Source: Hydrogenoanaerobacterium saccharovorans (GTDB taxonomy: Bacteria > Bacillota > Clostridia > Oscillospirales > Ruminococcaceae). From it: a stretch of 64,000 nucleotides of DNA. The number at the start of each line of letters is the position of its first letter. The stretch's first letter is position 1. Location of the stretch: assembly GCF_016901815.1 (NCBI RefSeq), contig NZ_JACSNR010000005.1, forward strand, positions 1 through 64,000, written 5' to 3'. The notes beneath the pieces are model-generated. The model was not told where the DNA came from. It was given only the letters and a program-made list of their open reading frames with translations, and searched no databases. The translations under genes were made by a program, and so were the position numbers. Of the stretch, positions 7,388 through 17,571 are shown in pieces.

Positions 7388-8443
7388 ATGAATAAGGAAT
7401 TTTTTGAAGCACTGGCGATGCTGGAAAAGGAAAAGGGCATCCCCATGCAGTACCTGATCGAAAAGATCGAAGCCGCCATCTCCATCGCCATCAAGCGGGA
7501 CGAGAACGGCGCTGAGGACAATGTAGTGGAGATCAACCCCGAGACCGGACGCTTCTATGTAGCGGTGCGCAAGACCGTTGTAGAGGAGATCGAGGACCCC
7601 GCCAATGAGATCCTCAAGGCTGAGGCTGCCAAGTACAACAAGACTGCCGCTGTGGGCGACATCATTGAGATCCCGCTGGAGACCAAGGACTTCGGACGCA
7701 TCGCGGCCCAGGCTGCCAAGCATGTGATCCGGCAGGGCATCCGGGAAGCGGAACGGGAGCGCATCATGCAGGAGTATCAGAGCCACTGCAATGACATCAT
7801 CACTGCCACTGTACTGCGCACCGATGCCAAGACCGGCAATGTGACCCTGGAACTGGTGAACAAGACTGAGGCTGTCCTGCCCAAGAGCGAGCAGGTGCCC
7901 GGCGAGACCTTCGCCGATGGTCAGCGCATCCGTGTCTATGTCATGGATGTATTTGCCGGCGACAAGGGCCCCCGCATGAAGATCTCCCGTACCCGGGCTG
8001 GTCTGGTGGAGCGCCTGTTTGAGATGGAAGTGCCGGAGATCTATGACGGCACCATCGAGATCAAGTCCACTGCCCGGGAAGCCGGTTCCCGTACCAAGAT
8101 GGCAGTCTGGTCCAAGAACCCGGATGTGGACGCCGTGGGCGCCTGCATCGGTCCCAAGGGCACCCGTGTATCGGGCATCGTGGAAGAGCTGGGCGGCGAG
8201 AAGATCGATGTAGTCAAGTACTCGGAGGATATCCGGGAGTTCATCGGTGCGGCCCTGGCTCCGGCTGATGTGCTGAATGTGGAGATCGAGGACGAGGAAG
8301 CCCGCAGCTGCAAGGTCACTGTACCGGATAACCAGCTCTCGCTGGCCATCGGCAACAAGGGTCAGAATGCCCGTCTGGCTGCCAAGCTCACCGGCTGGAA
8401 GATCGATATCCGCCCTGAGAGCGGTTTCTATGGCGAAGAATAA
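7388..8443 (+). CDS. nusA: Transcription termination/antitermination factor NusA
   Basis: A 351-residue protein, the short Firmicutes form without C-terminal acidic repeats. The N-terminal RNA-polymerase-binding domain (MNKEFFEALAMLEKEKGIP), the S1 domain and tandem KH domains (CIGPKGTRVSGIVEELGGEKI; LAIGNKGQNARLAAKLTGWKI) are visible. It modulates pausing, hairpin termination and rRNA antitermination. The ribosome binding site AGGAGG is at about 7370-7375. It lies between rimP and rnpM, as in most Firmicutes. Confidence 0.97.
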   Translation: MNKEFFEALAMLEKEKGIPMQYLIEKIEAAISIAIKRDENGAEDNVVEINPETGRFYVAVRKTVVEEIEDPANEILKAEAAKYNKTAAVGDIIEIPLETKDFGRIAAQAAKHVIRQGIREAERERIMQEYQSHCNDIITATVLRTDAKTGNVTLELVNKTEAVLPKSEQVPGETFADGQRIRVYVMDVFAGDKGPRMKISRTRAGLVERLFEMEVPEIYDGTIEIKSTAREAGSRTKMAVWSKNPDVDAVGACIGPKGTRVSGIVEELGGEKIDVVKYSEDIREFIGAALAPADVLNVEIEDEEARSCKVTVPDNQLSLAIGNKGQNARLAAKLTGWKIDIRPESGFYGEE

Positions 8444-8484
8444 TTTCTTCGCAGCCTTGAAAACGCAGGAAAGGGGGGCATGAT

Positions 8485-8751
8485 ATGATCAAGAAGATCC
8501 CCATGCGCCGGTGTGTCGGCTGCATGGAGCAGAAATCGAAGCGGGAACTGATCCGGGTGGTGCGCAGCCCCGAAGGAGAGATCTCCCTGGATACCACCGG
8601 CAAGAAGCCGGGACGGGGTGCCTATCTCTGCCCGGACCCGGAATGCCTTGCCAAGGCCCAGAAGGCCCGGCGGCTGGAACGGGCATTCTCCTGTGAGATC
8701 CCCGCTGAGGTATATGAACGGATCGGGAAGGAGCTGGAATCACATGAATGA
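8485..8751 (+). CDS. rnpM: YlxR family RNA-binding protein (RnpM)
   Basis: An 88-residue protein with the YlxR hallmarks RRCVGC near the N-terminus and GRGAYLC with a downstream Cys. In B. subtilis the family member binds RNase P RNA and modulates its activity. GAAAGGGGGGC precedes the ATG. The stop codon overlaps the ylxQ start by 8 bases. Confidence 0.93.
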   Translation: MIKKIPMRRCVGCMEQKSKRELIRVVRSPEGEISLDTTGKKPGRGAYLCPDPECLAKAQKARRLERAFSCEIPAEVYERIGKELESHE

Positions 8752-9070
8752 CAGCTTGCTTCCATCCATTGGACTGGCCCGGAAAGCGGGCAAACTGATA
8801 TTGGGATTTGACGCGGTCAGCACAGCCTGCAAAAACGGTACAGCGGCCCTGGTGCTGCTGTCCGAAGACCTGTCACCCAAAAGCCGGAAGGAAATCGTGC
8901 GGATAGCGCAGCAATATGAGATTCGCTGGTTTGACGCACCGTTCCAGATGGGGGACATCGACAGACTGCTGCATAAGCGTGCAGGAATACTGGCTGTCAG
9001 CGACGAGGGCTTTGTCAGGATGTTTCTCAAGCATCTGCCCGCACATGAGAAGGAGGACCAGACAATATGA
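8744..9070 (+). CDS. ylxQ: L7Ae-family ribosomal protein YlxQ
   Basis: A 108-residue protein of the L7Ae/L30e/S12e fold ([36 protein letters not shown]), which binds kink-turn RNA and presumably acts in ribosome or RNase P biology. It starts inside the end of rnpM and overlaps infB by ATGA (9067-9070), so the three are translationally coupled. Confidence 0.9.
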   Translation: MNDSLLPSIGLARKAGKLILGFDAVSTACKNGTAALVLLSEDLSPKSRKEIVRIAQQYEIRWFDAPFQMGDIDRLLHKRAGILAVSDEGFVRMFLKHLPAHEKEDQTI

Positions 9071-11511
9071 CAGAAAAGTGCAAACTCAACGATCTTGCCA
9101 AAGATCTTGGTGTTTCCAATAAAGAACTCATCGACCTGATCGAAGCCCGTTTCGGCGAGCAGAAGAAGGCCACTGCCGTACTGGTGGATCAGGAACTCAA
9201 CTATGTAGTGGAGTACTACTCCAAGAAGGGCGAGGTCAAGAGCTTCGATCAGTATTTTGCTGACGGCGAAAAGAAGCGTGCCGAGCGTCTGGCTCCCAAG
9301 CCCGCAGAGCAGAAGAAGCCTCAGGAGAAGCCGGCTGAGAAGCAGGCTCACACCGAGAAGAAGCCTGAGCCCAAGAAGGCTGAGGCTCAGAAGCCGGCTG
9401 AAAAGCCTGCCCAGAAGCAGGAGGAGAAGCGTCCGGCCCAGCAGAACCAGAAGCATCAGAAGAAGCCGGCAGCTGCCCGTCAGGCCACTACCACTCTGGA
9501 TACCCGGGGTGCGGAAAAGACCGAAAAGGTCGAGGTGCGCCAGAATGTGACCCATGTGGACACCCGTGCTGCCAATGTAGAGCTGGATAAGTACAACGAG
9601 CGGTATGAGCGCATTGCCCCTGCCAGCTCCCAGAAGGATAACTTTGTCAAGAAGCAGAAGCTCAACCAGAAGTCCCAGCGCCGGGGCAAGCCGGTCAAGA
9701 GCCGCAAGGAGCAGGAAGCTGAGCAGATGCGCCGTCTGGAGATGGAGCGTCAGCGCCGTCAGCGTCTGGAGATCAAGATCCCCGATGAGATCACCGTCGG
9801 CGAACTGGCTTCCCGTCTGAAGGTACAGGCCGCTGAGATCATCAAGCGTCTGATGAGCGTCGGCGTTATGGCTTCCATCTCGGATGTCATCGACTACGAT
9901 ACCGCTGCCCTGGTTGCCATGGAAATCGGCGCCAAGGTTGAGAAGGAAGTCTTTGTCACCATCGAGGAGCGTCTGTTCGAGCCCGAGGAGGACAAGGACG
10001 AGGATCTGGTCAAGAGAAGCCCCATCGTGGTTGTAATGGGTCACGTTGACCATGGTAAGACCTCCCTGCTGGATGCCATCCGCAAGACCAATGTCACCAC
10101 CGGTGAGGCCGGCGGCATTACCCAGCACATCGGCGCCTATCAGGTACGCATCAACGGCGAGGCCATCACCTTCCTGGATACCCCCGGACACGAGGCATTC
10201 ACCGCCATGCGTGCCCGCGGCGCTCAGGTCACCGATATTGCCGTACTGGTTGTGGCTGCGGACGACGGCATCATGCCCCAGACCGTTGAAGCCATCAACC
10301 ATGCCAAGGCTGCCAATGTATCCATCATTGTAGCCATCAACAAGATCGATAAGCCCACCGCCAACCCCGACAAGGTAAAGCAGGAGCTCACCGAGTACGG
10401 TCTGGTTCCTGAAGAGTGGGGCGGCGATGTGATCTGTGTTCCCGTTTCCGCCAAGACCGGCGAGAACATCGACACCCTGCTGGAGATGATCAACCTGGTG
10501 GCAGAGGTACAGGAACTCAAGGCCAACCCCAACCGTATGGCGACCGGTACTGTCATCGAGGCCCGTCTGGACAAGGGCCGTGGTCCCGTTGCCACCATGC
10601 TGGTACAGAATGGTACCCTGCATACCGGTGATGTCATCATCGCCGGCGCTGCCCTGGGCCGTGTGCGTGTGATGCTCGATGACCGGGGCAACCGCATCCA
10701 GGCTGCCGGTCCGTCCATGCCGGTGGAGATCACCGGTCTGGCCGAGGTTCCCGCCGCGGGCGATACCTTCCACGCAGTCGAGGACGAGCGCCTTGCCAAG
10801 GAACTGGTAGAGCAGCGTAAGCAGGAGGCCAAGGAGGAGCAGTTCAGCGCTTACCGCAAGGTAACCCTGGATAACCTGTTCTCCCAGATCTCCGAGGGCG
10901 AGATGAAGGAACTGCCCATCATCGTCAAGGCAGATGTACAGGGCTCGGTGGAAGCTGTGAAGCAGTCGCTGGAGAAGATCTCCAACGAGGAGGTCCGGGT
11001 CAAGGTAATCCATGGCGCTGTTGGTGCGGTAAGCGAGTCGGATGTTATGCTGGCGAACGCTTCCAATGCCATCATCGTTGGCTTCAATGTCCGTCCCGAC
11101 CCCGTTGCCAAGGAGATGGCAGAGCGGGAAGATGTGGAGATCCGTCTGTACCGCATCATCTATGATGCCATCAACGAGATCACTGATGCCATGAAGGGCA
11201 TGCTGGCTCCCAAGTACCGGGATGTGGATCTGGGCCGTGCCGAAGTGCGTCAGGTTTACAAGATCTCCAGCGTCGGTACCGTAGCGGGCTGCTATGTGCT
11301 GGACGGCAAGCTGGCCCGGAATGCCAAGATCCGTGTTGTGCGTGACGGCATTGTAGTGGCTGAGGACGAGATGTCCAGCCTCAAGCGCTTCAAGGACGAT
11401 GCCAAGGAAGTAGCCAAGGGCTATGAGTGCGGTGTTACCCTGGAGAAGTTTGCGGACATCAAGGAAGGCGATATCTTCGAGGCCTATATCACCGAAGAAT
11501 ACCGCGACTGA
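9067..11511 (+). CDS. infB: Translation initiation factor IF-2
   Basis: An 814-residue GTPase that brings initiator tRNA to the 30S subunit. Order: an IF2-N segment ([20 protein letters not shown]), a low-complexity Lys/Pro/Glu/Ala linker (about residues 75-160), a second IF2-N segment ([20 protein letters not shown]), then the G domain with G1 [16 protein letters not shown]2 [11 protein letters not shown]3 DTPGHEAF and G4 NKIDK. Domains II-IV, including the fMet-tRNA-binding C-terminus, complete it. The length is normal for Clostridia. Confidence 0.98.
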   Translation: MTEKCKLNDLAKDLGVSNKELIDLIEARFGEQKKATAVLVDQELNYVVEYYSKKGEVKSFDQYFADGEKKRAERLAPKPAEQKKPQEKPAEKQAHTEKKPEPKKAEAQKPAEKPAQKQEEKRPAQQNQKHQKKPAAARQATTTLDTRGAEKTEKVEVRQNVTHVDTRAANVELDKYNERYERIAPASSQKDNFVKKQKLNQKSQRRGKPVKSRKEQEAEQMRRLEMERQRRQRLEIKIPDEITVGELASRLKVQAAEIIKRLMSVGVMASISDVIDYDTAALVAMEIGAKVEKEVFVTIEERLFEPEEDKDEDLVKRSPIVVVMGHVDHGKTSLLDAIRKTNVTTGEAGGITQHIGAYQVRINGEAITFLDTPGHEAFTAMRARGAQVTDIAVLVVAADDGIMPQTVEAINHAKAANVSIIVAINKIDKPTANPDKVKQELTEYGLVPEEWGGDVICVPVSAKTGENIDTLLEMINLVAEVQELKANPNRMATGTVIEARLDKGRGPVATMLVQNGTLHTGDVIIAGAALGRVRVMLDDRGNRIQAAGPSMPVEITGLAEVPAAGDTFHAVEDERLAKELVEQRKQEAKEEQFSAYRKVTLDNLFSQISEGEMKELPIIVKADVQGSVEAVKQSLEKISNEEVRVKVIHGAVGAVSESDVMLANASNAIIVGFNVRPDPVAKEMAEREDVEIRLYRIIYDAINEITDAMKGMLAPKYRDVDLGRAEVRQVYKISSVGTVAGCYVLDGKLARNAKIRVVRDGIVVAEDEMSSLKRFKDDAKEVAKGYECGVTLEKFADIKEGDIFEAYITEEYRD

Positions 11512-11593
11512 TTTTAACTGGAATACACAAACCGGCAGGCGGAGCGGACAACTGATCCGCCCCGCTTCGCCGTCTTAAAAAGGAGGCTACGAG

Positions 11594-11935
11594 ATGGCTT
11601 CTCACAGACATGACCGCCTGACGGAGGATATCCGTCGGGAACTCACCGATATTTTCCGTATGCTCAAGGACCCCCGCATCACCGGTATGATCAGCATTGT
11701 CAAGGTGGATCTGTCCGGGGATCAGTCCTACTGCAAGGTCTATATCAGCTCGCTGGACGGCCTGGAAGCTGCCAACCGTGCTGTGGAAGGCCTGAAGAGT
11801 GCCGCTGGATTTATCCGCCGGGAGATCGGCAGCCGGCTCAAGATGCGCCGGACCCCGGAATTCCACTTCATCAGCGATGATTCCATCGAATACAGTGCGG
11901 ACATCGCCCGGATTCTCTACGACCTGGATAAATAA
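11594..11935 (+). CDS. rbfA: Ribosome-binding factor A
   Basis: A 113-residue KH-like protein for 30S maturation and cold adaptation. RbfA features are present: the start MASHRHDRLTEDIRRELTDI, DPRITGMISIVKVDLSGD and the C-terminal RRTPEFHFISDDSIEYS. AAAAGGAGG precedes the ATG. It is separated from infB by 82 bases without a clear terminator. Confidence 0.97.
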   Translation: MASHRHDRLTEDIRRELTDIFRMLKDPRITGMISIVKVDLSGDQSYCKVYISSLDGLEAANRAVEGLKSAAGFIRREIGSRLKMRRTPEFHFISDDSIEYSADIARILYDLDK

Positions 11936-11947
11936 AAGGAGCGGCCT

Positions 11948-12901
11948 ATGTTTACCGATATTCACAACTGCTGCATGCTGCTGGGAACGGCAGATGACAT
12001 TCTGATCCTCTGCCACAAGTCCCCGGACGGGGATACCATCGGCGCGGCATACGGGCTCTATCATGCCCTGACCCATCTGGGCCGCCGGGCAGCGGTGCGG
12101 TGTTCTGATCCGCTGCCGGAGAAGTTCGCCTATATCCATGGCGGCATTGAAATGCCCGAGTTTGAACCCCAGCTGATCATTGCGGTGGATATTGCCGGTC
12201 CGGGCCTGCTGGGCCCGGCGCTGGAACAGTATGCGGACCGGGTGGATCTCTGCATTGACCACCATGTGAGCAATTCCGATTATGCCGGGCTCACCCTGCT
12301 GGACGCCCAGGCTGCGGCGGCCTGCGAGGTGATGACCTCGGTGATCCGGCATCTGGGCGTGCCGCTGACCAAGCCCATGGCAGATGCCCTGTTCACCGGA
12401 TGTGCCACCGATACCGGCTGTTTCCGGTACTCCAATACCACAGCGAACACCCTGCGCACCGCCGCGGATCTCATCGATGCCGGCGCCGACAGCGCCCGTA
12501 TCACCAACGATCTCTTTGAAACCGTTTCCCGCAAGCGCATGACCCTGGAGAACCGCATCATGGATACCCTGGAGTATCACTTTGATGACCGGTGTGCCAC
12601 CATTGTCATGTCCCGGGCCCTGCTCGATGAGCTGGGCGCCAAGGTGGAGGATCTGGAGGGCATCGTGTCCATTCCCCGGCGCATTGAGGGCGTGGATGTG
12701 GCGGTGGCCTTCCGGGAGAATCCCTCGGGCACCTACAAGATCTCGGTGCGGACCGGCGAAAAGGCCAACGCCTCTGCCATCTGCGAGAACTTCGGCGGCG
12801 GCGGACATGTCCGGGCGGCGGGCTGCAATGTGCCCGGTCCGCTGGAACATGCCAAGGAACTGCTGCTGGAAGCCGTGAGAAAGGAACTGACCGGCGCATG
12901 A
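11948..12901 (+). CDS. nrnA: DHH phosphoesterase, NrnA-like nanoRNase
   Basis: A 317-residue DHH/DHHA1 protein. The metal-binding motifs are ILCHKSPDGDTIGAAYGL, the central IDHHVSN that gives the family its name, and the C-terminal DHHA1 signature GGGGHVRAAGC. In Firmicutes NrnA degrades short oligoribonucleotides and pAp, finishing RNA decay. AAAGGAGCGG precedes the ATG; the end overlaps truB by ATGA (12898-12901). The rbfA-nrnA-truB-ribF order is a common Clostridia arrangement. Confidence 0.92.
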   Translation: MFTDIHNCCMLLGTADDILILCHKSPDGDTIGAAYGLYHALTHLGRRAAVRCSDPLPEKFAYIHGGIEMPEFEPQLIIAVDIAGPGLLGPALEQYADRVDLCIDHHVSNSDYAGLTLLDAQAAAACEVMTSVIRHLGVPLTKPMADALFTGCATDTGCFRYSNTTANTLRTAADLIDAGADSARITNDLFETVSRKRMTLENRIMDTLEYHFDDRCATIVMSRALLDELGAKVEDLEGIVSIPRRIEGVDVAVAFRENPSGTYKISVRTGEKANASAICENFGGGGHVRAAGCNVPGPLEHAKELLLEAVRKELTGA

Positions 12902-13788
12902 GAGATGGAATCATCTGCATCGACAAACCCGCCGAACACACCTCCTTTGATGTGATCGCCCGGGTACGGGGCATCCTGCACATGAAAAAGGTGGGCCATG
13001 CCGGAACCCTGGACCCCATGACCACCGGAGTGCTCCCGGTCTTTCTGGGGCGGGCCACCAAGGCCTGTGATATCCTGCCGGTGCAGGATAAGCGCTACCG
13101 GGCCCGGTTCCAGCTGGGCGTCACCACCGATACCCAGGACTGCACCGGCACTGTGCTGGAACGCCGGGAAGTCCGGGTGAGCCGGGAGGAACTCATCGCC
13201 GCCATCCGCTCCTTTGAAGGGGAGCAGATGCAGCTGCCGCCCATGTATTCGGCAATACAGGTGGGCGGTCGCCGGCTCTATGACATCGCCCGGGAGGGCG
13301 GCACCGTGGAGCGCACGCCCCGTCCGGTGACCTTCTACTCCATCGAGATCCTGGATCTCGGGGAGGATTGGGCAGAGATCGATGTTCACTGCTCCAAGGG
13401 CAGTTATATCCGCACTCTCTGCCATGACATCGGCGAAAAGCTGGGCTGCGGCGCCATGCTCACCCAGCTGCGCCGCACCATGGCAGCCGGCTTTACCGAA
13501 GCGGACTGCCTGACCCTGGAACAGCTCACCGCCCTGGCGGCAGAGGGCAGGGCAGAGGAGGCGGTGATCCCGGTGGAGCGGATCTTTGACTGTCTGCCCC
13601 GGCTCACCCTCACCCCCAAGCTCACCCGGCTGTTCCTCAACGGGGCGCCTCTCTCCCTGACCCAGTTCACCCTCCCGGAAGGGGAGGAGCTGGCAGTCTG
13701 GTCCGAGGCAGGAGAGTTCCTGGGCATTGCCGCCCCCGATCAGGAGGCCGGACGGCTGGTGACCCGCAAGCTCTTCAAACTCCTGTGA
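12898..13788 (+). CDS. truB: tRNA pseudouridine-55 synthase TruB
   Basis: A 296-residue enzyme making pseudouridine 55 in the tRNA T-loop. The motif GHAGTLDPMTTGVLPVFLG contains the catalytic Asp. KRYRARFQLGVTTDTQD and GSYIRTLCHDIGEKLGC are further TruB blocks. It overlaps nrnA upstream by ATGA. The C-terminal PUA-like extension is present. Confidence 0.97.
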   Translation: MRDGIICIDKPAEHTSFDVIARVRGILHMKKVGHAGTLDPMTTGVLPVFLGRATKACDILPVQDKRYRARFQLGVTTDTQDCTGTVLERREVRVSREELIAAIRSFEGEQMQLPPMYSAIQVGGRRLYDIAREGGTVERTPRPVTFYSIEILDLGEDWAEIDVHCSKGSYIRTLCHDIGEKLGCGAMLTQLRRTMAAGFTEADCLTLEQLTALAAEGRAEEAVIPVERIFDCLPRLTLTPKLTRLFLNGAPLSLTQFTLPEGEELAVWSEAGEFLGIAAPDQEAGRLVTRKLFKLL

Positions 13789-13814
13789 TTTTTAAGCGAA
13801 AGGAAGGACTGCAT

Positions 13815-14783
13815 TTGATCCTCTCAGATACTCTGTCCGCGCATCTGCCGGAGCGTCCCACCGCAGTGGCGCTGGGCTTCTTTGACGGCATCCACCGCGG
13901 ACATACCAAGGTGATCTCCGCAGCGGTGCAGGCGGCACGCCAGCAGGGACTGATCCCCTGTGTATTCACCTTTTCCCCGCCGGGAAAGGGCGGCCCCAAG
14001 CCGGTGGGAGAACTGATCCAGACCGATGAGGTCAAGCAGTATATCCTGGAGCGCATGGGGGTACGGCAGATCTTCCGTCCGCCCTTTGAGGAGTTCCGGG
14101 ACCTGACGCCGGAGGAGTTTGTCCGGAAGGTGCTGGCGGAACGCTTCCAGGCCCGGGTTGTGGCCTGCGGGGAGAACTTCCACTTCGGCAAGAATGCCGC
14201 CGGCAACGCCGAGCTGCTCTGCCAGCTCGGGCAGGAGTATGGCATCGAAGTCATCGTTGTGCCGCTGGAGCGGGAGAATGGGGAGGTTATCAGTTCCACC
14301 CTGATCCGCAAGGCTCTGCGGGACGGCGAGATCGAAACAGCCAACCGTCTGCTGGGGCATCCCTATACGCTCATTGCGCCGGTGGTGCATGGCAGGGGAC
14401 TGGGCCGGCAGTGGAACTATCCCACCGCCAACCAGTATTTCCCGGATGAGCAGATCATTCCCCAGAACGGGGTCTATGCCACCATAGCGGTCTGTGATGG
14501 AAAACGGTATGTGGGTTCCACCAATGTGGGGAAGAAACCCACCGTGGGCGGGCAGACCGTCCTCAGTGAGACCTTCCTGGTGGATTATAAAGGCGATCTG
14601 TATGGGAAGAATCTCATTGTGGAATTCTATCATTTTGTCCGTGGGGAGAAGAAATTCGGCTCTCTGGAGGAGCTGCGGGCTGCCATTGAGGACAGTACGC
14701 GGAAATCGGTGGAACTCTGCGAAAAATACCGGGAAATCCCTTTACAAACAGACGAAGCTGTGCTACAATCTATTGGTAACTGA
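13815..14783 (+). CDS. ribF: Riboflavin kinase / FAD synthetase
   Basis: About 322 residues, bifunctional. The N-terminal FMN adenylyltransferase domain carries ALGFFDGIHRGHTKVI and VISSTLIRKALRDGEIE. The C-terminal riboflavin kinase domain carries GRGLGRQWNYPTAN and GVYATIA. It converts riboflavin to FMN and FAD. TTG 13815 has AGGAAGG at 13801-13807, 7 bases upstream. The alternative GTG 13785, overlapping the truB stop, has no ribosome binding site, so the start remains uncertain by 10 codons. The last bases of the gene contain the rpsO promoter. Confidence 0.93.
   Translation: MILSDTLSAHLPERPTAVALGFFDGIHRGHTKVISAAVQAARQQGLIPCVFTFSPPGKGGPKPVGELIQTDEVKQYILERMGVRQIFRPPFEEFRDLTPEEFVRKVLAERFQARVVACGENFHFGKNAAGNAELLCQLGQEYGIEVIVVPLERENGEVISSTLIRKALRDGEIETANRLLGHPYTLIAPVVHGRGLGRQWNYPTANQYFPDEQIIPQNGVYATIAVCDGKRYVGSTNVGKKPTVGGQTVLSETFLVDYKGDLYGKNLIVEFYHFVRGEKKFGSLEELRAAIEDSTRKSVELCEKYREIPLQTDEAVLQSIGN
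14741..14769 (+). promoter_or_regulatory. Promoter of rpsO within the ribF 3' end
   Basis: TTTACA (14741-14746), a 17-base spacer and TACAAT (14764-14769), ending 14 bases before the ribF stop. The 110-base leader that follows could carry S15 autoregulation, but I cannot confirm a known S15 site. Confidence 0.75.
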
Positions 14784-14887
14784 CCTGTACTCAGCTTGAG
14801 GGGTTTGCCGCTGGATTACCGCGGCTGTTCACCAGGCCTCAGGCTTAGTTCATGGCTGTACAAAAATTTATATGAGGTGAATGTACT

Positions 14888-15154
14888 ATGATGCTCAAGG
14901 AAGAAAAGCAGGCTATTATTGCCGAAAACAGAGCCCACGAGACCGATACCGGTTCTGCTGAGGTACAGATCGCAATCCTGACCAAGCGGATCAACGACCT
15001 GACCGAGCATGTGAAGGTTCATCAGAAGGACCATCACTCCCGCCGCGGTCTGCTGAAGATGGTTGGTAAGAGAAGAAATCTGCTCAACTATCTCCAGAAG
15101 AAGGATATCGAGCGCTACCGCGCCATCGTTGCCAAGCTGGGTCTGCGCAAGTAA
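14888..15154 (+). CDS. rpsO: 30S ribosomal protein S15
   Basis: An 88-residue S15, the full family length. [11 protein letters not shown]-type block ([20 protein letters not shown]) and the C-terminal [20 protein letters not shown] are typical. It binds 16S rRNA early in 30S assembly. GAGGTG at 14874-14879 precedes ATG 14888. rpsO-pnp adjacency is widely conserved. Confidence 0.98.
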   Translation: MMLKEEKQAIIAENRAHETDTGSAEVQIAILTKRINDLTEHVKVHQKDHHSRRGLLKMVGKRRNLLNYLQKKDIERYRAIVAKLGLRK

Positions 15155-15173
15155 TAGTTTTTTACGGCTTAAG

Positions 15174-15202
15174 AAGGCAGGTGGTCCATTCACCTGCCTT
15201 TT
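15174..15202 (+). terminator. Terminator after rpsO
   Basis: AAGGCAGGTG / CACCTGCCTT stem followed by TT. The T run is short, so read-through into pnp is plausible. Confidence 0.8.
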
Positions 15203-15243
15203 GCGCTTATATGGGATGCCGGACAGACCGGCTGTCCTGTACT

Positions 15244-15307
15244 CTTTTAGCAGTAGACCGACCGCCCGATCCCTCCCGGATGGAGCGGCGGGTCCATTGC
15301 TAAAAAG
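15244..15307 (+). promoter_or_regulatory. pnp leader long hairpin
   Basis: CTTTTAGCA (15244-15252) pairs with TGCTAAAAG-like sequence (15298-15307). Inner GACC/GGTC, CCGC/GCGG and GATCC/GGAT segments continue the stem. It lies between rpsO and pnp. In E. coli a comparable pnp leader helix is cut by RNase III for autoregulation; whether that holds here is inference. Confidence 0.55.
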
Positions 15308-15352
15308 ATCAGGCTGCGGATCGGTCCGGCTCCAACTAAGGAGGTAAAATTG

Positions 15353-17461
15353 ATGTTCGAGAATTTTCGCGTATTCAAAACCGAATTCGCCGGACGGGAA
15401 ATGAGCTTTGAAGTAGGCAAAATGTGCGGACTTTCCAACGGCTCCTGTCTGGTGCGTTACGGTGAGACCACCGTCCTGGTCAACGTCACTGCTTCCCAGA
15501 AGCCCCGTGACGGCATCGACTTCTTCCCGCTGTCGGTGGACTTCGAAGAGAAGCTCTACTCGGTAGGCCGCATTCCCGGCTCCTTCCTGCGCCGGGAGGG
15601 CCGTCCCAGTGAAAAGGCTGTGCTGTCCTCCCGTGTGGTAGACCGCTCCATCCGTCCGCTGTTCCCGTCGGATATGCGCAACGATGTGGCTGTGGTCATG
15701 ACCGTCCTCTCGGTGGACCCCGACTGCTCTCCTGAGGTATGCGGCATTGTGGGTACATCCTTTGCCCTGTCCATTTCGGATATTCCGTGGGCAGGCCCCA
15801 TTGCCGGCATCAGCGTCGGCATGGTGGATGGCGAACTGATCCTCAACCCCAATGCGGAACAGCGCCACAAGAGCGACCTGAACCTCACCGTCTGCGGTAC
15901 CGAGGAGAAGGTGTGCATGCTGGAGTGCGGCGCCAATGAAGTGGACAACGACACCATGATGGAAGCCATCATCAAGGGCCATCAGGAAGTACAGAAGATG
16001 TGCCGCTTCATCGCGGAGGTACAGGCTGAGATCGGCAAGCCCAAGTTCAGCTTTGAATCCAAGGAACTGGATCATGATATGTTCGAGGCTGTGAAGGAAT
16101 ATGCCATCGACCGTGTGAAGTATGCTCTGGATACCGATGACAAGAATATCCGGGAAGAGCGTCTGCGTCCCGTTTATGAGGAAGTACACGCCCACTTTGA
16201 TCCCATCTACCCCGAGCAGGAGATGCAGATCGACGAGTGCCTCTACAAGCTGCAGAAGTTTGTGGTACGCCGCTGGCTGCTCGATGAGGGCAAGCGTGTG
16301 GACGGCCGCGGCATGGACGAGATGCGTCCTCTGGCTGCGGAAGTCGGCCTGATTCCCCGGGTACATGGTTCGGGTATGTTCACCCGTGGCCAGACCCAGG
16401 TGCTGACCATTGCCACTCTGGGTTCCATCCGGGATTCCCAGCTGCTGGACGGCATCGATGAGGAGACCGAAAAGCGCTATATCCATCACTACAACTTCCC
16501 CTCCTACTCGGTGGGTGAGACCCGTCCTTCCCGTGGCCCGGGCCGCCGGGAGATCGGTCACGGCGCTCTGGCTGAGAAGGCCCTGCGTCCGGTGATCCCG
16601 TCGGTTGAGGAGTTCCCCTATACCCTGCGTCTGGTATCGGAAGTGCTCTCCTCCAACGGTTCCACCTCCCAGGCTTCCATCTGCGGCTCCACTCTGGCCC
16701 TGATGGACGCTGGTGTGCCCATCAAGGCTCCGGTAGCCGGTATCTCCTGCGGTCTGATCTCCGAGGGCGACGGCTGGAGCACCATGGTGGATATCCAGGG
16801 TCTGGAGGACTTCTTCGGTGATATGGACTTCAAGGTCGGCGGTACCCACAAGGGCATCACTGCCATCCAGGTGGATATGAAGGTGCATGGCATCAGCTAT
16901 GATGTGATCCGCAGCGCCCTGGACAAGACCTACAAGGCCCGTTGCTACATCCTGGATGAGATCATGCTCAAGGCCATTCCGGAAGTGCGTCCGGAGCTGA
17001 GCAAGTATGCTCCCAAGATGCTCACCCTGATGATCGACACTGAGAAGATCCGTGAAGTAATCGGTTCGGGCGGCAAGGTGATCCAGAAGATCTCCGCTGA
17101 CTGCGGCGTCAAGATCGACATCGAGGATGATGGTCATGTCTTTGTATCCGGCGTTGATATGGAAGGCTGCCGCCGTGCGGTACAGATCATCGAGACCATT
17201 GCCAAGGATCCCGAAGTGGGTGCCTTCTACAAGGGCCGTGTTACCCGTCTGATGAACTTCGGCGCCTTTGTGGAGATCGCTCCCGGCAAGGAAGGTCTGG
17301 TACATATCTCCAAGCTGGATACCAAGCGGGTAGAACGCGTGGAAGATGTGGTATCGGTGGGCGATGAGATCATTGTCAAGGTGACCGAGATCGACTCCCA
17401 GGGCCGGATCAATCTGTCCCGTCGGGATGCACTGGAAGCCATGGAAGCAAAAAAGAAGTAA
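15353..17461 (+). CDS. pnp: Polynucleotide phosphorylase
   Basis: A 702-residue phosphorolytic 3'-5' exoribonuclease. Two RNase PH domains flank a helical linker; the second carries FTRGQTQVL, PGRREIGHGALAEKAL and GISCGLISEGD. A KH domain (IREVIGSGGKVIQKISADCG) and an S1 domain (GRVTRLMNFGAFVEIAPGKEGLVHIS) close the protein. ATG 15353 with AGGAGG at 15339-15344 is preferred over an in-frame TTG three bases upstream. Confidence 0.98.
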   Translation: MFENFRVFKTEFAGREMSFEVGKMCGLSNGSCLVRYGETTVLVNVTASQKPRDGIDFFPLSVDFEEKLYSVGRIPGSFLRREGRPSEKAVLSSRVVDRSIRPLFPSDMRNDVAVVMTVLSVDPDCSPEVCGIVGTSFALSISDIPWAGPIAGISVGMVDGELILNPNAEQRHKSDLNLTVCGTEEKVCMLECGANEVDNDTMMEAIIKGHQEVQKMCRFIAEVQAEIGKPKFSFESKELDHDMFEAVKEYAIDRVKYALDTDDKNIREERLRPVYEEVHAHFDPIYPEQEMQIDECLYKLQKFVVRRWLLDEGKRVDGRGMDEMRPLAAEVGLIPRVHGSGMFTRGQTQVLTIATLGSIRDSQLLDGIDEETEKRYIHHYNFPSYSVGETRPSRGPGRREIGHGALAEKALRPVIPSVEEFPYTLRLVSEVLSSNGSTSQASICGSTLALMDAGVPIKAPVAGISCGLISEGDGWSTMVDIQGLEDFFGDMDFKVGGTHKGITAIQVDMKVHGISYDVIRSALDKTYKARCYILDEIMLKAIPEVRPELSKYAPKMLTLMIDTEKIREVIGSGGKVIQKISADCGVKIDIEDDGHVFVSGVDMEGCRRAVQIIETIAKDPEVGAFYKGRVTRLMNFGAFVEIAPGKEGLVHISKLDTKRVERVEDVVSVGDEIIVKVTEIDSQGRINLSRRDALEAMEAKKK

Positions 17462-17476
17462 TAACCTGCATTTGGG

Positions 17477-17510
17477 CAAGGGACGACTGAAAAATCGTCC
17501 CTTGTTTTTT
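17477..17510 (+). terminator. Terminator after pnp
   Basis: A perfect 10-bp stem, CAAGGGACGA / TCGTCCCTTG, followed by TTTTTT. Confidence 0.92.
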
Positions 17511-17571
17511 ATTTTTGGGGAAAATTGGGGCCATACCGGTGAAAAACGCTGGAAACAAGCGAAAACTTCGG

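Noticed and set aside
8740-11013. 757-codon minus-strand frame opposite infB
   Set aside because: It is a shadow of codon bias on the opposite strand of infB, without ribosome binding site or known domains.
14816-17479. 887-codon minus-strand frame opposite rpsO and pnp
   Set aside because: It is a shadow of two certain genes.
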